Positions 25,154 through 35,083 are shown, numbered from the stretch's first letter. The stretch is DNA of 64,000 nucleotides from Clostridium sartagoforme (GCF_004794105.1 NZ_SRYR01000010.1:47123-111122); one strand, 5' to 3'. Made by a program: numbers and translations. Notes: generated by a model not told the origin, from the letters alone.

Positions 25154-25860
25154 TGCTTCAGTTAATAAAAAAGGATTTATTAGTGTCATTAAAAGTTAAA
25201 TCCTTAAAAATAGTTATATTAACATTTTTAGTAGGATTATTTTTATTAAGTATTTTCTCTTTTATTTTCCCAACAATTTTACCCATAATATTTACTTATA
25301 TGATAGTCATGAATAGTTTTTATTATGATAGTTTAAATAATAGTGAAAGCTACATGATGAGTGTTCCAAATAAAAGAGAAGATGTAGTTTATTCAAAATA
25401 TATATTAGTGATATTAATATTATTTTTATCAAATATACTAATGTATCTATTCTATGGAATAAATATTTTGAATTCAGTTAGAACTATTGTACTACAAGAT
25501 ATGATTGTAAGTAGTTTAACTATATTATTTAGTTTTTCAATAATACTACCAATTACTTTTAAATACAGATATAAAGTTTCTAGAATAATAGCACCTTTTA
25601 TTACTATTGCTATTGGATATTTAAGTCATAGTAGTAGTACTATTAATAAGTTTATTGAAAATGGGACGGAAACTATTTTGATAAGTTTATCTAGAAAAAT
25701 AGGTGTTATAATTTATAGAATATTTAATTTTAATAATTATGATTATAAGGTTTTAGCAGTAACTATATACATTATATTATTATTTATGATAGCAATATTT
25801 ATATTCTTAGTCTCAATGTATATATCATCAAAAATATATGAAAAAAGAGATATAGGATAG
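25153..25860 (+). CDS. ABC-2 type permease (235 aa)
   Basis: TAATG overlap with the ATPase gene indicates coupled translation. Six hydrophobic segments, with ILPIIFTYMIVMNSFYYDSLNNSESYMMSVPNKR between the second and third, match the ABC2_membrane_5 family found in GntR-controlled operons. The conserved S-x-P-x-x-R-x-x-x-V motif (SVPNKREDVV) is present. It forms the channel with the preceding ATPase, probably as a homodimer since only one permease gene is present. Confidence 0.85.
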   Translation: MLQLIKKDLLVSLKVKSLKIVILTFLVGLFLLSIFSFIFPTILPIIFTYMIVMNSFYYDSLNNSESYMMSVPNKREDVVYSKYILVILILFLSNILMYLFYGINILNSVRTIVLQDMIVSSLTILFSFSIILPITFKYRYKVSRIIAPFITIAIGYLSHSSSTINKFIENGTETILISLSRKIGVIIYRIFNFNNYDYKVLAVTIYIILLFMIAIFIFLVSMYISSKIYEKRDIG

Positions 25861-25871
25861 GAGGTTAGAAT

Positions 25872-26432
25872 ATGAATAAAAAGTTTATATCTATATGTTT
25901 AAGTATTTTTGCAATAAGTTTAATTTTTATAATAGGATTTAAATTTATTTTAGGTGATAAGGTTCTATATAAAGATTCAATGAGCTATGATGAGGGTAAG
26001 CCAATAATAAAATATGTTGGGTTTGAAGAGGATGAAAATATTTATAAAATAAAAGTAAGTATAAAGAATAATACTGATTATTATGCTAGTTTTAATAATA
26101 TGTCCTTAAACTTTTCAGGGAATTCGCAGGGACAACCTACCTTTAGTGGTTACGATAATGCTGAAAGAAAAGCTCTTTTGGATTATAAAGAGGGAGATAA
26201 ACACACTTTTAGCTTTTACTTTAGTCCTGATGAAGAAAGGGAATATGTATTTGAAATATCTAAAGGATTAAGTTTTAACGAGGAAGTTTTTGATACTAAT
26301 AGAATGACTATTCTATATAATGCTCAATATTTTAAGTATAGGATTAACAAAAATACTGTAGTTGGTAGTGCTTTTTCTAGTAGTGGCGTAGAAGTTATAG
26401 ATAATTCCTTAGAGCCATTTACAATAGAATAA
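25872..26432 (+). CDS. Membrane-anchored extracytoplasmic protein of unknown function (186 aa)
   Basis: Starts 11 nt after the permease behind AGGAGG, so it is the fourth gene of the GntR operon. Residues 5-26 are a membrane anchor without lipobox. The remainder is beta-rich with IYKIKVSIKNNTDYYASFNNMSL, which reads like an immunoglobulin-like sandwich strand pair, and a HTFSFYFSPDEEREYVFEI segment. I do not recognise the family. As an operon partner it may be an accessory or sensor for the exporter. Confidence 0.65.
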   Translation: MNKKFISICLSIFAISLIFIIGFKFILGDKVLYKDSMSYDEGKPIIKYVGFEEDENIYKIKVSIKNNTDYYASFNNMSLNFSGNSQGQPTFSGYDNAERKALLDYKEGDKHTFSFYFSPDEEREYVFEISKGLSFNEEVFDTNRMTILYNAQYFKYRINKNTVVGSAFSSSGVEVIDNSLEPFTIE

Positions 26433-26438
26433 TAAAGT

Positions 26439-26477
26439 AAAAAAGTAGAGTGCAGTTATATATGCACTCTACTTTTA
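26439..26477. terminator. Bidirectional terminator between convergent genes
   Basis: AAAAGTAGAGTGCA pairs with TGCACTCTACTTTT, a 14-bp stem with A and T runs on either side. It serves the GntR-ABC operon and the minus-strand small gene. Confidence 0.85.
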
Positions 26478-26516
26478 TAAGGTTTTATATTATAAAGTAT
26501 AAGCAAAAGCTAAGAT

Positions 26517-26633
26517 TTATTTTTTGTCATAAATAGCTTCATAAGCCTTTTGTTCATCGTCCATATTCTTAACGATTTCTTTTGATTTCTCTCTTCTACA
26601 CTTCTTACTAAGCATACATGCTAGTCCGTCCAT
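26517..26633 (-). CDS. 38-residue basic small protein
   Basis: AAAGGGGTG lies 6-7 nt before the ATG, and a clear promoter precedes it. The product starts MDGLACMLSKKCRREKSKE and ends EAIYDKK. It has two Cys, many Lys/Arg in the first half and an acidic helix in the second, and no membrane segment. I do not know the family. Good signals on both ends make it a probable real gene. Confidence 0.6.
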   Translation of the reverse strand: MDGLACMLSKKCRREKSKEIVKNMDDEQKAYEAIYDKK

Positions 26634-26668
26634 ATACAACACCCCTTTATGTTTAATTCTCTAAACTC

Positions 26669-26697
26669 ATTATACTACATTATAATCAAATTATCAA
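26669..26697 (-). promoter_or_regulatory. Sigma-A-type promoter of the 38-residue gene
   Basis: On the minus strand TTGATA, 17 nt, then TATAAT (plus-strand 26697-26692 and 26674-26669). The ATG follows about 36 nt after the -10 box. Confidence 0.7.
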
Positions 26698-27009
26698 TAA
26701 AAGTTACTAATTAATAATAGTTATTAATTTATCAATATTGATAATTAATAAATTATCAAAGTTTGAATCTTATAAAACCTTTATCTTTAGTATTAGCAAT
26801 AATAATGGATTTTATTATTAAATAGTAGCGAAATATAAAAAATAAGTTCTTAATTATTAATTTTTATTCTTAATTTCAAATTATTTGGTAGGGCTTTTTG
26901 GTTTTAGAACTATAAAATTTTATTTTTTAATGGCACCATAAATTGTTTAATAGCATATTTATAAAAATCAAAAGGAAATATTTTACAGTGAACTTTATAA
27001 TATATTTTG

Positions 27010-27038
27010 TCATATATAAAGTAGGAGAATGAATATAT
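27010..27038 (+). promoter_or_regulatory. Possible sporulation sigma-E-like promoter of prkA
   Basis: TCATATA at 27010-27016, 14 nt, then GAATATAT at 27031-27038 resembles a sigma-E-dependent promoter. The downstream operon is under such control in Bacillus. The rest of the gap from 26698 is very AT-rich with a TATCAATATTGATA palindrome near 26736 and no gene. Confidence 0.4.
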
Positions 27039-27061
27039 TTTATAAAAAGGAGGGGTGTCAT

Positions 27062-28984
27062 TTGAATTTTAAGGAATTTATAAAAAGTGATAGAGAAAGC
27101 AGAAATAAGGAAAAATTTGAAGGAACTTTTCTAGATTATTTAGAAATAGTAAAGGAAAACCCAGATATAGCTAAGCTTTCACATAAACGAATTTATGACA
27201 TGGTAGTTAGTAAGGGTGTAGAAGTATTAAGGGGCGAAGAGAACCCTAAAGTTAAAAAGATATATGGTAATGATTCTATAAGAAAATATGGATTCTTTAA
27301 GGATGACTTCTTTGGTATTGATAAAGTAGTAATGAAGCTAGTTAATTACTTCCACTCAGCATCTATGAATGGTGAAGAGGCTAGGCAAGTTTTATATTTA
27401 GTTGGACCAGTTGGAGCAGGTAAATCTTCTTTAGTTGAATCTTTAAAGAAAGCATTAGTGCAATGTGAACCTATTTATTCTATTAAAGGCTGTCCAATGC
27501 ATGAGGAGCCACTACATTTAATACCTAACCACTTAAGACCTGAATTTGAAAAGTTATTAGGAGTTAAGATAGAGGGAGATTTATGCCCTGTATGTAAGTA
27601 CAAATTATTAAATGAACATCATGGTGAATACGAAAACTTTGAAGTTGAAAGAAAAGGCTTCTCTATAAGATCAAGAAAAGGAATAGGTGTAGTACCACCA
27701 GTTGATCCTAATAACCAAGATACATCAATATTAACAGGTTCTGTTGATATATCTAAAATGGATATGTATCCAGAAGATGATCCAAGAATCTTTTCATTAA
27801 ATGGTGCATTTAACGTTGGGAATAGAGGTTTAGTTGAGTTCATAGAAGTATTTAAAAATGATGTTGAATATCTTCATACTATAATTACTGCAACTCAAGA
27901 AAAATCTGTTCCTTCACCAGGAAAAGGCTCAATGATTTATTTTGATGGACTTATTATAGCTCACTCAAATGAAGCTGAATGGAATAAGTTTAAGTCAGAT
28001 CATACTAATGAAGCTATTTTAGATAGAATAGTTAAGATTGAAGTTCCATATTGCTTAGAGCTTGATGAAGAAGTTAAGATTTATGAAAAAATATTAAAGA
28101 AGAGTAACTTTAATGCCCATATTGCACCTCATACAATTGAAATTGCAGCTATGTTTGCAATTTTATCAAGATTAGCACCATCAGCTAAGGTTGACCCTAT
28201 AACTAAGCTTAAGATTTATAACGGCGAAGATATAGTTGAAAAGGGTGGAACTAAGAGGATTGATATTAGTGAGCTTAGAGAAGAAGCAGGTTCTTACGAG
28301 GGAATGAAGGGAATTAGTACAAGATTTATAATTAAGGCTATAGATAATGCTTTATCAAGTTCAGAGCATAATTGTATTAATCCTTTAAGTATAATGGAAA
28401 GCATAGTTAGGTCAGTTAAGGAATTAGATATTGCAGCTGAAGATAAGAAGAAGTATCTAGGGTTTATCCAAGATACTATTAGAAAAGAATATAATAAGAT
28501 TTTAGAAAAGGAAATTACAAAGGCATTTATACATTCATTTAGAGAACAAGCTGAAAGTCTATTTGATAATTATATAGATAATGCAGAAGCCTTTGTTAAT
28601 AAGAGTAAAATTAAAGATTTATCAACTGGTGAAGATTTAAATCCTGATGAAGAATTTATGAGAAGTATAGAAGAGCAAATTGGAGTATCAGAAAACTCAT
28701 GCAAGGGATTTAGAGCTGATGTTACTTCATATATGTTCTACTTAGTTAGAAATGGTAGCAAAATAGCTTATAATTCTTATGAACCTTTAAAGGAAGCAAT
28801 AGAAAAGAAACTTATGGCATCTGTAAAAGATCTGTCTAGAATAATAACTAGGTCTAGAGTTAGAGATTCTGAACAAGCAGAAAAATATAATTCCATGGTT
28901 GAGGAAATGCAAAATAACGGGTATTGCTTGCATTGCTGTGATGTAATACTTAAGTATGCTGCTAACAACTTATGGAAGGATTGA
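27062..28984 (+). CDS. prkA: PrkA family serine protein kinase / AAA+ protein
   Basis: The TTG at 27062 lies 8 nt after AGGAGGGG; an ATG eleven codons earlier has no such site. The 640-residue length is normal for PrkA. An AAA domain with Walker [10 protein letters not shown] (about 115-123) is followed by the Cys-containing CPVCKYK segment and a long C-terminal helical part resembling a kinase catalytic region. PrkA acts in the mother cell during sporulation, and its E. coli homologue YeaG in starvation response. yhbH and spoVR follow at once, forming the conserved three-gene operon. Confidence 0.92.
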   Translation: MNFKEFIKSDRESRNKEKFEGTFLDYLEIVKENPDIAKLSHKRIYDMVVSKGVEVLRGEENPKVKKIYGNDSIRKYGFFKDDFFGIDKVVMKLVNYFHSASMNGEEARQVLYLVGPVGAGKSSLVESLKKALVQCEPIYSIKGCPMHEEPLHLIPNHLRPEFEKLLGVKIEGDLCPVCKYKLLNEHHGEYENFEVERKGFSIRSRKGIGVVPPVDPNNQDTSILTGSVDISKMDMYPEDDPRIFSLNGAFNVGNRGLVEFIEVFKNDVEYLHTIITATQEKSVPSPGKGSMIYFDGLIIAHSNEAEWNKFKSDHTNEAILDRIVKIEVPYCLELDEEVKIYEKILKKSNFNAHIAPHTIEIAAMFAILSRLAPSAKVDPITKLKIYNGEDIVEKGGTKRIDISELREEAGSYEGMKGISTRFIIKAIDNALSSSEHNCINPLSIMESIVRSVKELDIAAEDKKKYLGFIQDTIRKEYNKILEKEITKAFIHSFREQAESLFDNYIDNAEAFVNKSKIKDLSTGEDLNPDEEFMRSIEEQIGVSENSCKGFRADVTSYMFYLVRNGSKIAYNSYEPLKEAIEKKLMASVKDLSRIITRSRVRDSEQAEKYNSMVEEMQNNGYCLHCCDVILKYAANNLWKD

Positions 28985-28988
28985 TAAA

Positions 28989-30164
28989 ATGGCAATCTTT
29001 AGAGATAATGCAGACAATCCTCTAGAACATGATAGATCTATAGAAGATAGAAGGCGTCATAGGCAATTAGTTGAAAAATCTATAAAGGAAAACTTAGGAG
29101 ACATACTATCTGAAGAGAGCATAATAGGTGAAACTAAAAATAAGAAGTTTAAAATACCTATTAGGGGAATAAAAGAATATCAATTTGTATTTGGAAGAAA
29201 TAATAAAGGTGTTGCCACTGGGACTGGTGAAGAAAAAAGAGGGGATAAGCTTTCAGATGGAAGCCAAAACCAAGGGCAAAAAGGTAATAAAGGGGCTGGA
29301 AACAGCCCTGGTGAAGATGTATATGAAACAGAGATAACTTTAGATGAACTTATGGATTATATAGTTGAAGATCTAGAGTTACCTAATTTAGATAAGAAGA
29401 AGTATTCAGAAATAATAACGGAAAGTGCTGCAAGAAAAAGGGGATATCAAAGGTATGGTATTAACCCAAGACTTGCAAAGAAGAAGACAGTTCAAGCTAA
29501 GATTTCTAGAAAGCAAGGTAAGAAGAGGGCTTTAATAGAAGCAGGATTAGATGATAATATTGAAAGATTTCCATTTAGGGAAGATGATATTAGGTATTAT
29601 AAAGTTAAGAAAAGACCTAAAAAAGAAAGTAATGCAGTTATGATATTTATTATGGACGTTTCAGGTTCCATGGACAGTAGTAAGAAATATTTAGCTAGAT
29701 CCTTATTCTACGTTTTATCAAGGTTTATAAGTAGAAAGTATAATAATATAGCCTTTGAATTTATATCTCATACTACTGTAGCTAAGGTAGTTAATGAGTT
29801 TGAATTTTTCCATAAGGCGGAATCAGGTGGAACTTATATATCTAGTGGAATTAACACAGCCTTAAAGCTTGTTGAAGAAAAGTATCCACCAACTATGTGG
29901 AATATTTATCCTATTTACGCAAGTGATGGGGATAACTGGAGTGAAGATAATGAAAGGGCCATTAATTCTGTAAAGAAACTATGTGAAATTAGTAATATGT
30001 TTGGATATGCAGAACTTTTACCATCAACTTACTCTACAACTATGTATTATAGGTTTAATAGAGAAGTAGCTTGTAAGAACTTTACTTCGGTAATAGTAAA
30101 GGAAAAGAAGGATTTATGGGAAGCTTTAAAGATTATGCTATCTAAAGAGCTAAAGGAGGAGTAG
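28989..30164 (+). CDS. yhbH: Sporulation protein YhbH (UPF0229, von Willebrand A domain)
   Basis: The ATG at 28989 follows GGAAGGA and lies 4 nt after the prkA stop. The N-terminal [25 protein letters not shown] is typical of YhbH/YeaH. A low-complexity Gly/Asn/Gln linker (about 80-108) is followed by a von Willebrand A domain with the metal-ion-dependent adhesion motif DVSGSMD at about 222-228. It is 391 residues, the usual size. It is the expected partner of PrkA and SpoVR in sporulation, but its biochemical role is unknown. Confidence 0.92.
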   Translation: MAIFRDNADNPLEHDRSIEDRRRHRQLVEKSIKENLGDILSEESIIGETKNKKFKIPIRGIKEYQFVFGRNNKGVATGTGEEKRGDKLSDGSQNQGQKGNKGAGNSPGEDVYETEITLDELMDYIVEDLELPNLDKKKYSEIITESAARKRGYQRYGINPRLAKKKTVQAKISRKQGKKRALIEAGLDDNIERFPFREDDIRYYKVKKRPKKESNAVMIFIMDVSGSMDSSKKYLARSLFYVLSRFISRKYNNIAFEFISHTTVAKVVNEFEFFHKAESGGTYISSGINTALKLVEEKYPPTMWNIYPIYASDGDNWSEDNERAINSVKKLCEISNMFGYAELLPSTYSTTMYYRFNREVACKNFTSVIVKEKKDLWEALKIMLSKELKEE

Positions 30165-30166
30165 GA

Positions 30167-31537
30167 ATGGAATACAATCTTAGCACTTTAGAAAATTGGA
30201 ATGAAATTATTGAAAAAAAAGCAAAAGACTTTGGCCTTAAATTTTATCCACAAGAGTTTGAAGTTATAGGTTTTAATGAAATGCTAGGCTATGAAGCTTA
30301 TGTAGGGATTCCATCTAAATATCCTCATTGGAGTTATGGTAAGGCATATGATAAGAATAAAACTTTATACTCATTAAATATGACAGGATTGCCTTATGAA
30401 ATGGTAATAAATACAGATCCTTGTCTTGCATATTTAATGAGAGAAAATACATTACTATTGCAAATATTAACTATGGCTCATGTATATGGACATAATGATT
30501 TTTTTGCTAATAATAGAATGTTCACTGAAGGAACTAATGCTAAAGCAGCTCTTGAAATGTTTAAACTAGATGCGGAGATAATTAGAGGGTATATTATTAA
30601 TCCCAATATTGGATATGAAAGAGTTGAAAAAATATTAGATGCAGCTCATGCAATAAGATATCAAATTCCAAGAGTAGTTGGAGTTAAGGAAATAAGCAAT
30701 GAAGAAGTTAGAGATAGTTTAGTAAAAGATTATTATACTAAAAAGGAAAATAGAGGGCTTTTAGATGGGGAAGATACTACCCCATTTCCAGAGGTAAATA
30801 AAATCCCAATTGAACCTGTAGATGATGTTATAGGTTTTATAATAAAATATAGCTCATTAGAGGAATGGGAAAAAAATATATTAAGAATAGTTAAAAGAGA
30901 AACGGAGTATTTTATACCTCAAATAGAAACTAAGACTATGAATGAAGGATGGGCAAGCTTCTGGCATTACAATATATTAAAATCACTGGAATTAGAGACT
31001 GGACTTCATTTTGAATTCTTAAAGAGGCATAATGATGTTGTTGCACCAATGGTTGGTGGATTAAATCCTTATTATGTAGGATTTAAGGTTTTTGAAGATA
31101 TTGATAAAAGATATGGAAGAGAGAAAATCTTTGAAGTAAGAAGAACAGAAAGAGATAGCTCCTTCTTAAGAAAATATTTAACTAAAGAGCTTTGTCAGGA
31201 ATTAAATTTATTCCAATATGCAAAGAAAAGTTTTGAATATGAAATCAAGGAAGTATCAGATGAAGAGGGCTGGAGAGAAATTAGAAATTACTTAGCTGAT
31301 ACTTGTGGAGTAGCCTCCATTCCTTACATTAGGGTTGTAGACTTAAATAGAAGAGACTTAACCTTAACATTAGAGCACTACTATGATGGAAGAGAACTTG
31401 AATTATCTTACGCAAAAGAAACTTTAAAATATGTATTCGATCTTTGGGGTTATAAGGTGAAACTCATAACAAAAACTAGAGATGGAAAGGACATAGAACT
31501 TATATGTAACGAAGATAGAAATATCTTTATTAATTAA
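30167..31537 (+). CDS. spoVR: SpoVR family stage V sporulation protein R
   Basis: The ATG is 2 nt after the yhbH stop behind GGAGG. The start LENWNEIIEKKAKDFGLKFYPQEFEV, the HVYGHNDFFANN motif near residue 105, the NEGWASFWHYNI motif near 260 and GGLNPYYVGFKVFEDI are the family's conserved blocks. SpoVR is required for normal spore cortex formation in Bacillus. The His/Glu arrangement hints at a metal site, but no activity is established. At 456 residues it is full length. A terminator follows at once. Confidence 0.92.
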   Translation: MEYNLSTLENWNEIIEKKAKDFGLKFYPQEFEVIGFNEMLGYEAYVGIPSKYPHWSYGKAYDKNKTLYSLNMTGLPYEMVINTDPCLAYLMRENTLLLQILTMAHVYGHNDFFANNRMFTEGTNAKAALEMFKLDAEIIRGYIINPNIGYERVEKILDAAHAIRYQIPRVVGVKEISNEEVRDSLVKDYYTKKENRGLLDGEDTTPFPEVNKIPIEPVDDVIGFIIKYSSLEEWEKNILRIVKRETEYFIPQIETKTMNEGWASFWHYNILKSLELETGLHFEFLKRHNDVVAPMVGGLNPYYVGFKVFEDIDKRYGREKIFEVRRTERDSSFLRKYLTKELCQELNLFQYAKKSFEYEIKEVSDEEGWREIRNYLADTCGVASIPYIRVVDLNRRDLTLTLEHYYDGRELELSYAKETLKYVFDLWGYKVKLITKTRDGKDIELICNEDRNIFIN

Positions 31538-31541
31538 CACT

Positions 31542-31569
31542 AAAGGATGCCCGTAAGGACATCCTTTTA
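31542..31569 (+). terminator. Terminator of the prkA-yhbH-spoVR operon
   Basis: AAAGGATG-CCCGTAAGGA-CATCCTTTT forms a compact stem right after the spoVR stop. Confidence 0.85.
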
Positions 31570-31676
31570 AATTGCAATATATTAAGTGTATTGATTTAAA
31601 GTAAATTTAATTTACTCTTTAAATTAGAATTTATCTAACAGATATTTTTTTGTTTGTGCATTGGATTATGTTATTA

Positions 31677-32156
31677 CTAAATATTCTTATACATTTTAAT
31701 AGCTTTAGACTTATATCCATTCCATTCTAGTTGTATTTCTTCAGAAGGCACAAATCCTTGTTTCTCCCAAAAACCAAGTGCATTTTCTTCATAATCATAT
31801 ACAACATCTATTCTAATTCTCTTAGAATTTTTAGTTTTAAATATTTTCTCTAACTGATTATATATAATTCTACCTAATCCATTTCCTTTTAAATTAGCAT
31901 CAATCATTAATAAAGATAAATAGACTTCATCTCCAATTTTAAAATCACATATACCAATTATATTACCTTCATTATTTTTTATAACTAAAGAACTGAAGCC
32001 AATATTCTTCATTTCTTCAATTTCATTAATTATAAAGTCGCTAGAAACCTTTGAAATACCCATATGATTTTCTAAAAAAGTTCTATTAGAATTATAAATA
32101 TCTAGAATCTTAGTAATATCATTTTGATCTATTGTATCAATTATGTAATTATCCAT
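31677..32156 (-). CDS. GNAT family N-acetyltransferase (159 aa)
   Basis: The start at 32156 is chosen because GGGG lies 8 nt upstream; two ATGs further up have worse spacing. The GNAT core is visible as VYLSLLMIDANLKGNGLGRIIYNQLEKIF (beta4 and the acetyl-CoA loop, with R/Q-x-x-G-x-G as KGNGLG) and ENALGFWEKQGFVPS near the end. The protein is cytoplasmic. The acceptor substrate is unknown. It is a single gene transcribed away from the rubrerythrin unit. Confidence 0.85.
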   Translation of the reverse strand: MDNYIIDTIDQNDITKILDIYNSNRTFLENHMGISKVSSDFIINEIEEMKNIGFSSLVIKNNEGNIIGICDFKIGDEVYLSLLMIDANLKGNGLGRIIYNQLEKIFKTKNSKRIRIDVVYDYEENALGFWEKQGFVPSEEIQLEWNGYKSKAIKMYKNI

Positions 32157-32316
32157 TTTCATTTCCCCAAATAGTATTTTCATTCTTTTGTAAAAGTTCT
32201 ATTCTTATATCATTTAAAATAAGTATACTCCATTTATTCACTTTGTGTACAAGAAATTTATTTATATTTGCTAGTAATTTACCATTTAAAATATTTTAGG
32301 TGATTACTCTATTTTT

Positions 32317-32470
32317 TATTGAAATTCAGCTCGCCTGAATTTCTTCCTTTAGTAGGCTTGAATCAACCAGGTTAAATTATATAAGGAGTTTTTAACATAT
32401 TGTGCGTAAGCTGACATGGAGCTTGCGACGGAAGCTGAGCATAATATGTTAAAGACTCCTACGTAATTTT
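32317..32470 (+). repeat. RF1 element
   Basis: Hairpin 1 GAAATTCAG-CTCGC-CTGAATTTC (32321-32343) is followed by TTCCTTTAGTAGG. Hairpin 2 has arms 32384-32401 and 32443-32460 (one G-U) around the core GCTGACATGGAGCTTGCGAC. It lies between divergent GNAT and rubrerythrin genes. Upstream sequence to about 32240 shows partial similarity to RF6. Confidence 0.75.
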
Positions 32471-32539
32471 ACTACAAAGGTTCACAACTGATTATATTGT
32501 TGCATAATGTATAAGTGTATAAATTTATAGGAGAATACA

Positions 32540-33082
32540 ATGGATTTAAAGGGAAGTAAAACTGAAGGTAATCTATTTAGAACTTTTGCTGGAGAAGCAA
32601 GAGCAAGGACTAGATATAATTTATATGCTGAAAAAGCAAGGCTTGATGGATATCAGTGGGTTGCCGAAATATTTGATGAAACTGCTAGAAATGAGTTAGC
32701 ACATGCAAGAGAAGTATATGGAACTTATTTAAATTTAATTGGATGTACTAAAAATAATTTAATGGATAGTATTTTAGGTGAAAACAGTGAATTTCAAAAT
32801 ATTTACAAGGGTTTTGAAGCAGATGCAAGAGCGGAAGGTTTTAATGATATAGCTGATTTTTACAAGGAGTTATCTGAAACAGAAGAAAATCATTCTAAGA
32901 GATTTAAAGAGCTTTATGACAAAATTGAAGATGGAACTATGTTTAAAGGACCAGCTGGATCTTTATGGGTATGTATGAATTGTGGATATATTCATGAAGG
33001 TGAAGAAGCACCACTAGTTTGTCCGTTATGCAAGTATCCAAGAGCATATTTTAAACCTTACTGTAAGGTAACTAATGCTTAA
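32540..33082 (+). CDS. rbr: Rubrerythrin
   Basis: A cytoplasmic non-heme iron peroxidase of anaerobes that reduces hydrogen peroxide. The ferritin-like four-helix domain supplies the di-iron ligands in GEARARTRYNLYAEKA, ETARNELAHARE, and later ADARAEGFNDIADFYKELSETEENHSKRF. A C-terminal rubredoxin domain has CMNCG and CPLCK for the Fe(Cys)4 centre. The 180 residues match a standard rubrerythrin. AGGAG precedes the ATG. Two orphan genes follow closely and are probably in the same operon. Confidence 0.93.
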   Translation: MDLKGSKTEGNLFRTFAGEARARTRYNLYAEKARLDGYQWVAEIFDETARNELAHAREVYGTYLNLIGCTKNNLMDSILGENSEFQNIYKGFEADARAEGFNDIADFYKELSETEENHSKRFKELYDKIEDGTMFKGPAGSLWVCMNCGYIHEGEEAPLVCPLCKYPRAYFKPYCKVTNA

Positions 33083-33093
33083 GGAGGAAGCTT

Positions 33094-33828
33094 ATGTTTA
33101 TATCAATACCTAAGGAGTTTTTTGTTCCAGTATTATTTAATGGAGATTTCAAGTTTAATAATGAAAATAATAATATGGAATATTACTATGAAAGAAAAAG
33201 TGTAGAATATAATGAGGTTTTAGTCAATAATGTAAGTAGGGATTATCTTTCAGATACTATAAACTTAGATAAAGATGAAGAATTAAGATATGATGAAGAA
33301 TTTACAAAAAATTATTTTGAGAACATAAAGGATAAAGAAATTGAGGAACAAATAATTAAATATATATATGGATTTATGAGATTTATAGAAGAACTTAAAG
33401 AAGCTAATTGTTTAGGGAATAATGAAAAAGAAAGTACTAACCTAGTAAACAATTATGCGAGAAAATTTAAAGATGTTTACAATATGTATAAAAATGAAGT
33501 TCTAAGAGTTAGAAGGCCACTTACTCCTGCTGATATAGATGCTTTTATCAATTATTATATTGGGAAAATAGCTGATATATACAATAAAAATTTAGCAGAG
33601 CTTAATTGCAAAACTCTAAATTATGATTCTATAGAAGCTGTAATAGATGATATTCTTAATGATGCTAGAAATATTTTAAGGGATCAAATTGAAAATCTAA
33701 ATTGTATGCTAGTAAATAAAAGAGTTGAATGTAAGAGTAGTGCAGATATAGAGGCTTTATTTAAAAATAGTGGCAATATATATAATAAAATTGATAATGA
33801 ATTTGTTAATGCAACTATAAATATGTAA
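33094..33828 (+). CDS. Protein of unknown function behind rubrerythrin (244 aa)
   Basis: The ATG is 11 nt after the rubrerythrin stop behind AGGAGG. The product is soluble, rich in Asn, Glu and Tyr. The first 40 residues look beta-rich (FISIPKEFFVPVLFNGDF) and the rest helical, including VRRPLTPADIDAFINYYIGKIADIYNKNLAEL. There is no signal peptide, membrane segment or recognised motif. Operon position suggests a link to oxidative defence or to the same growth stage, which is inference. I do not recognise the family. Confidence 0.6.
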   Translation: MFISIPKEFFVPVLFNGDFKFNNENNNMEYYYERKSVEYNEVLVNNVSRDYLSDTINLDKDEELRYDEEFTKNYFENIKDKEIEEQIIKYIYGFMRFIEELKEANCLGNNEKESTNLVNNYARKFKDVYNMYKNEVLRVRRPLTPADIDAFINYYIGKIADIYNKNLAELNCKTLNYDSIEAVIDDILNDARNILRDQIENLNCMLVNKRVECKSSADIEALFKNSGNIYNKIDNEFVNATINM

Positions 33829-33840
33829 GCAGGTGATAAT

Positions 33841-34200
33841 TTGTCTTACAGACATTTAATGAAAAATCAATATAATGATATAAATAATTTAACTAATTTG
33901 CTTGGTTCTATGGTTAACTCTTATAGACTATTAATAGGTGGCGCAAATGAACTTAATAATATATCAGAAGCTAAAAAAGGTGATGTAAAAGAAGCAGTAA
34001 AAAGAGCTGATAATTTAGGGGAGATTATTGATGAGATAATAAAGACCCTTGATGACTGTAGTGGAGCTTATGTTAAGTATTGTAAGCTTAAGAAGAATTA
34101 TATAGATGACAAAACAATAAAGGATAATATATTAACAGAAATTGATTATGATTTACAATTTAACAACTCTGAAAGAGATGAAGATGAGGATGAAGATTAA
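33841..34200 (+). CDS. Helical protein with acidic tail, unknown function (119 aa)
   Basis: The start is TTG behind CAGGTGAT, 12 nt after the preceding gene, so it is probably the third gene of the rubrerythrin unit. Residues 1-100 are almost entirely helical with heptad-like spacing (NLTNLLGSMVNSYRLLIGG, RADNLGEIIDEIIKTLDDC), consistent with a helical bundle or coiled coil. The last dozen residues are Asp/Glu-rich (SERDEDEDED). No family is recognised. A bidirectional terminator follows immediately. Confidence 0.55.
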   Translation: MSYRHLMKNQYNDINNLTNLLGSMVNSYRLLIGGANELNNISEAKKGDVKEAVKRADNLGEIIDEIIKTLDDCSGAYVKYCKLKKNYIDDKTIKDNILTEIDYDLQFNNSERDEDEDED

Positions 34201-34203
34201 TCA

Positions 34204-34259
34204 ATAAACATAAATAGGCTGAATCAAATTTTATATTTTGACTCAGCCTATTTATGTTT
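34204..34259. terminator. Bidirectional terminator between rubrerythrin operon and pssA
   Basis: AAACATAAATAGGCTGA pairs perfectly with TCAGCCTATTTATGTTT around a 20-nt AT loop. It abuts the stop codons of both convergent genes. Confidence 0.85.
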
Positions 34260-34781
34260 CTATACCTTTTTTAACTTAAATGTACTAACCATTAGATATG
34301 CACCTATTGCCAATAATATAATAGGAATCCATGGTGTTATGCTTTTATTTATAGTGAAAAATACAAAAACAGCTATAAAACTACCAGTTATAGTTATAGG
34401 AACTCCTGTAAATACACCATCAAATGTTGATGTGTTATATCTAGCAAGTCTGTATGCTCCACAAATAGGAAAAGCTAAAAGTACAGTTATTCCAATTATA
34501 CCTGCTGGTCCAACTTTTGCTAAATCATACATTAAAAATGTTAATATTGAAGGTGCTACACCAAAAGAAACTAAATCTGCTAAAGAATCTAATTCCTTTC
34601 CAAGTTCGCTAGAAACATTTAACCATCTAGCAATTCTACCATCATATCTATCAACAAGTGCTGCTATTATTATAAAAAAGCATGCAAATAAATAGTTTTG
34701 TTCAAATGTGTATAAAATAGATATTATGCCACAGGATAAATTGATGAATGTAAAAACATTTGGTATACAACTTTTTTTCAT
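34260..34781 (-). CDS. pssA: CDP-diacylglycerol-serine O-phosphatidyltransferase
   Basis: A membrane enzyme that makes phosphatidylserine from CDP-diacylglycerol and serine. The CDP-alcohol phosphotransferase signature is complete: D44-x2-D47-G-x2-A-R-x8-G61-x3-D65-x3-D69. The start ATG at 34781 has GGGGTG 6 nt upstream; a GTG three codons earlier is part of that site. Five to six membrane segments and 173 residues fit the short Gram-positive PssA. It is monocistronic, with a 290-bp AT-rich gap upstream shared with the divergent lipid kinase; the gap carries two copies of ATAATCTTAAGAAA. Confidence 0.88.
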   Translation of the reverse strand: MKKSCIPNVFTFINLSCGIISILYTFEQNYLFACFFIIIAALVDRYDGRIARWLNVSSELGKELDSLADLVSFGVAPSILTFLMYDLAKVGPAGIIGITVLLAFPICGAYRLARYNTSTFDGVFTGVPITITGSFIAVFVFFTINKSITPWIPIILLAIGAYLMVSTFKLKKV

Positions 34782-35083
34782 AATTATCACCCCTACTATA
34801 TAAAGGAAGATAGAGTTTAGTTTTCCTTTATTATCAATGCACTATTATATCACAGATTAATAATAAATATAAGGCTATTAGCAGTAAAATAATTATTAAT
34901 ATAATCTTAAGAAAAAATGAGGTAATACTAAGATTATTAAGATAATCTTAAGAAACATAACTAATAATTAATTTTATTTATATGTAAAATATAGTAATAT
35001 TATAAATTATGATATAATATTAAGTATATTTAGTTTATGATATTTTTAAATAATTATTAGTTTAATTATTAAGGAGGGGTAAA

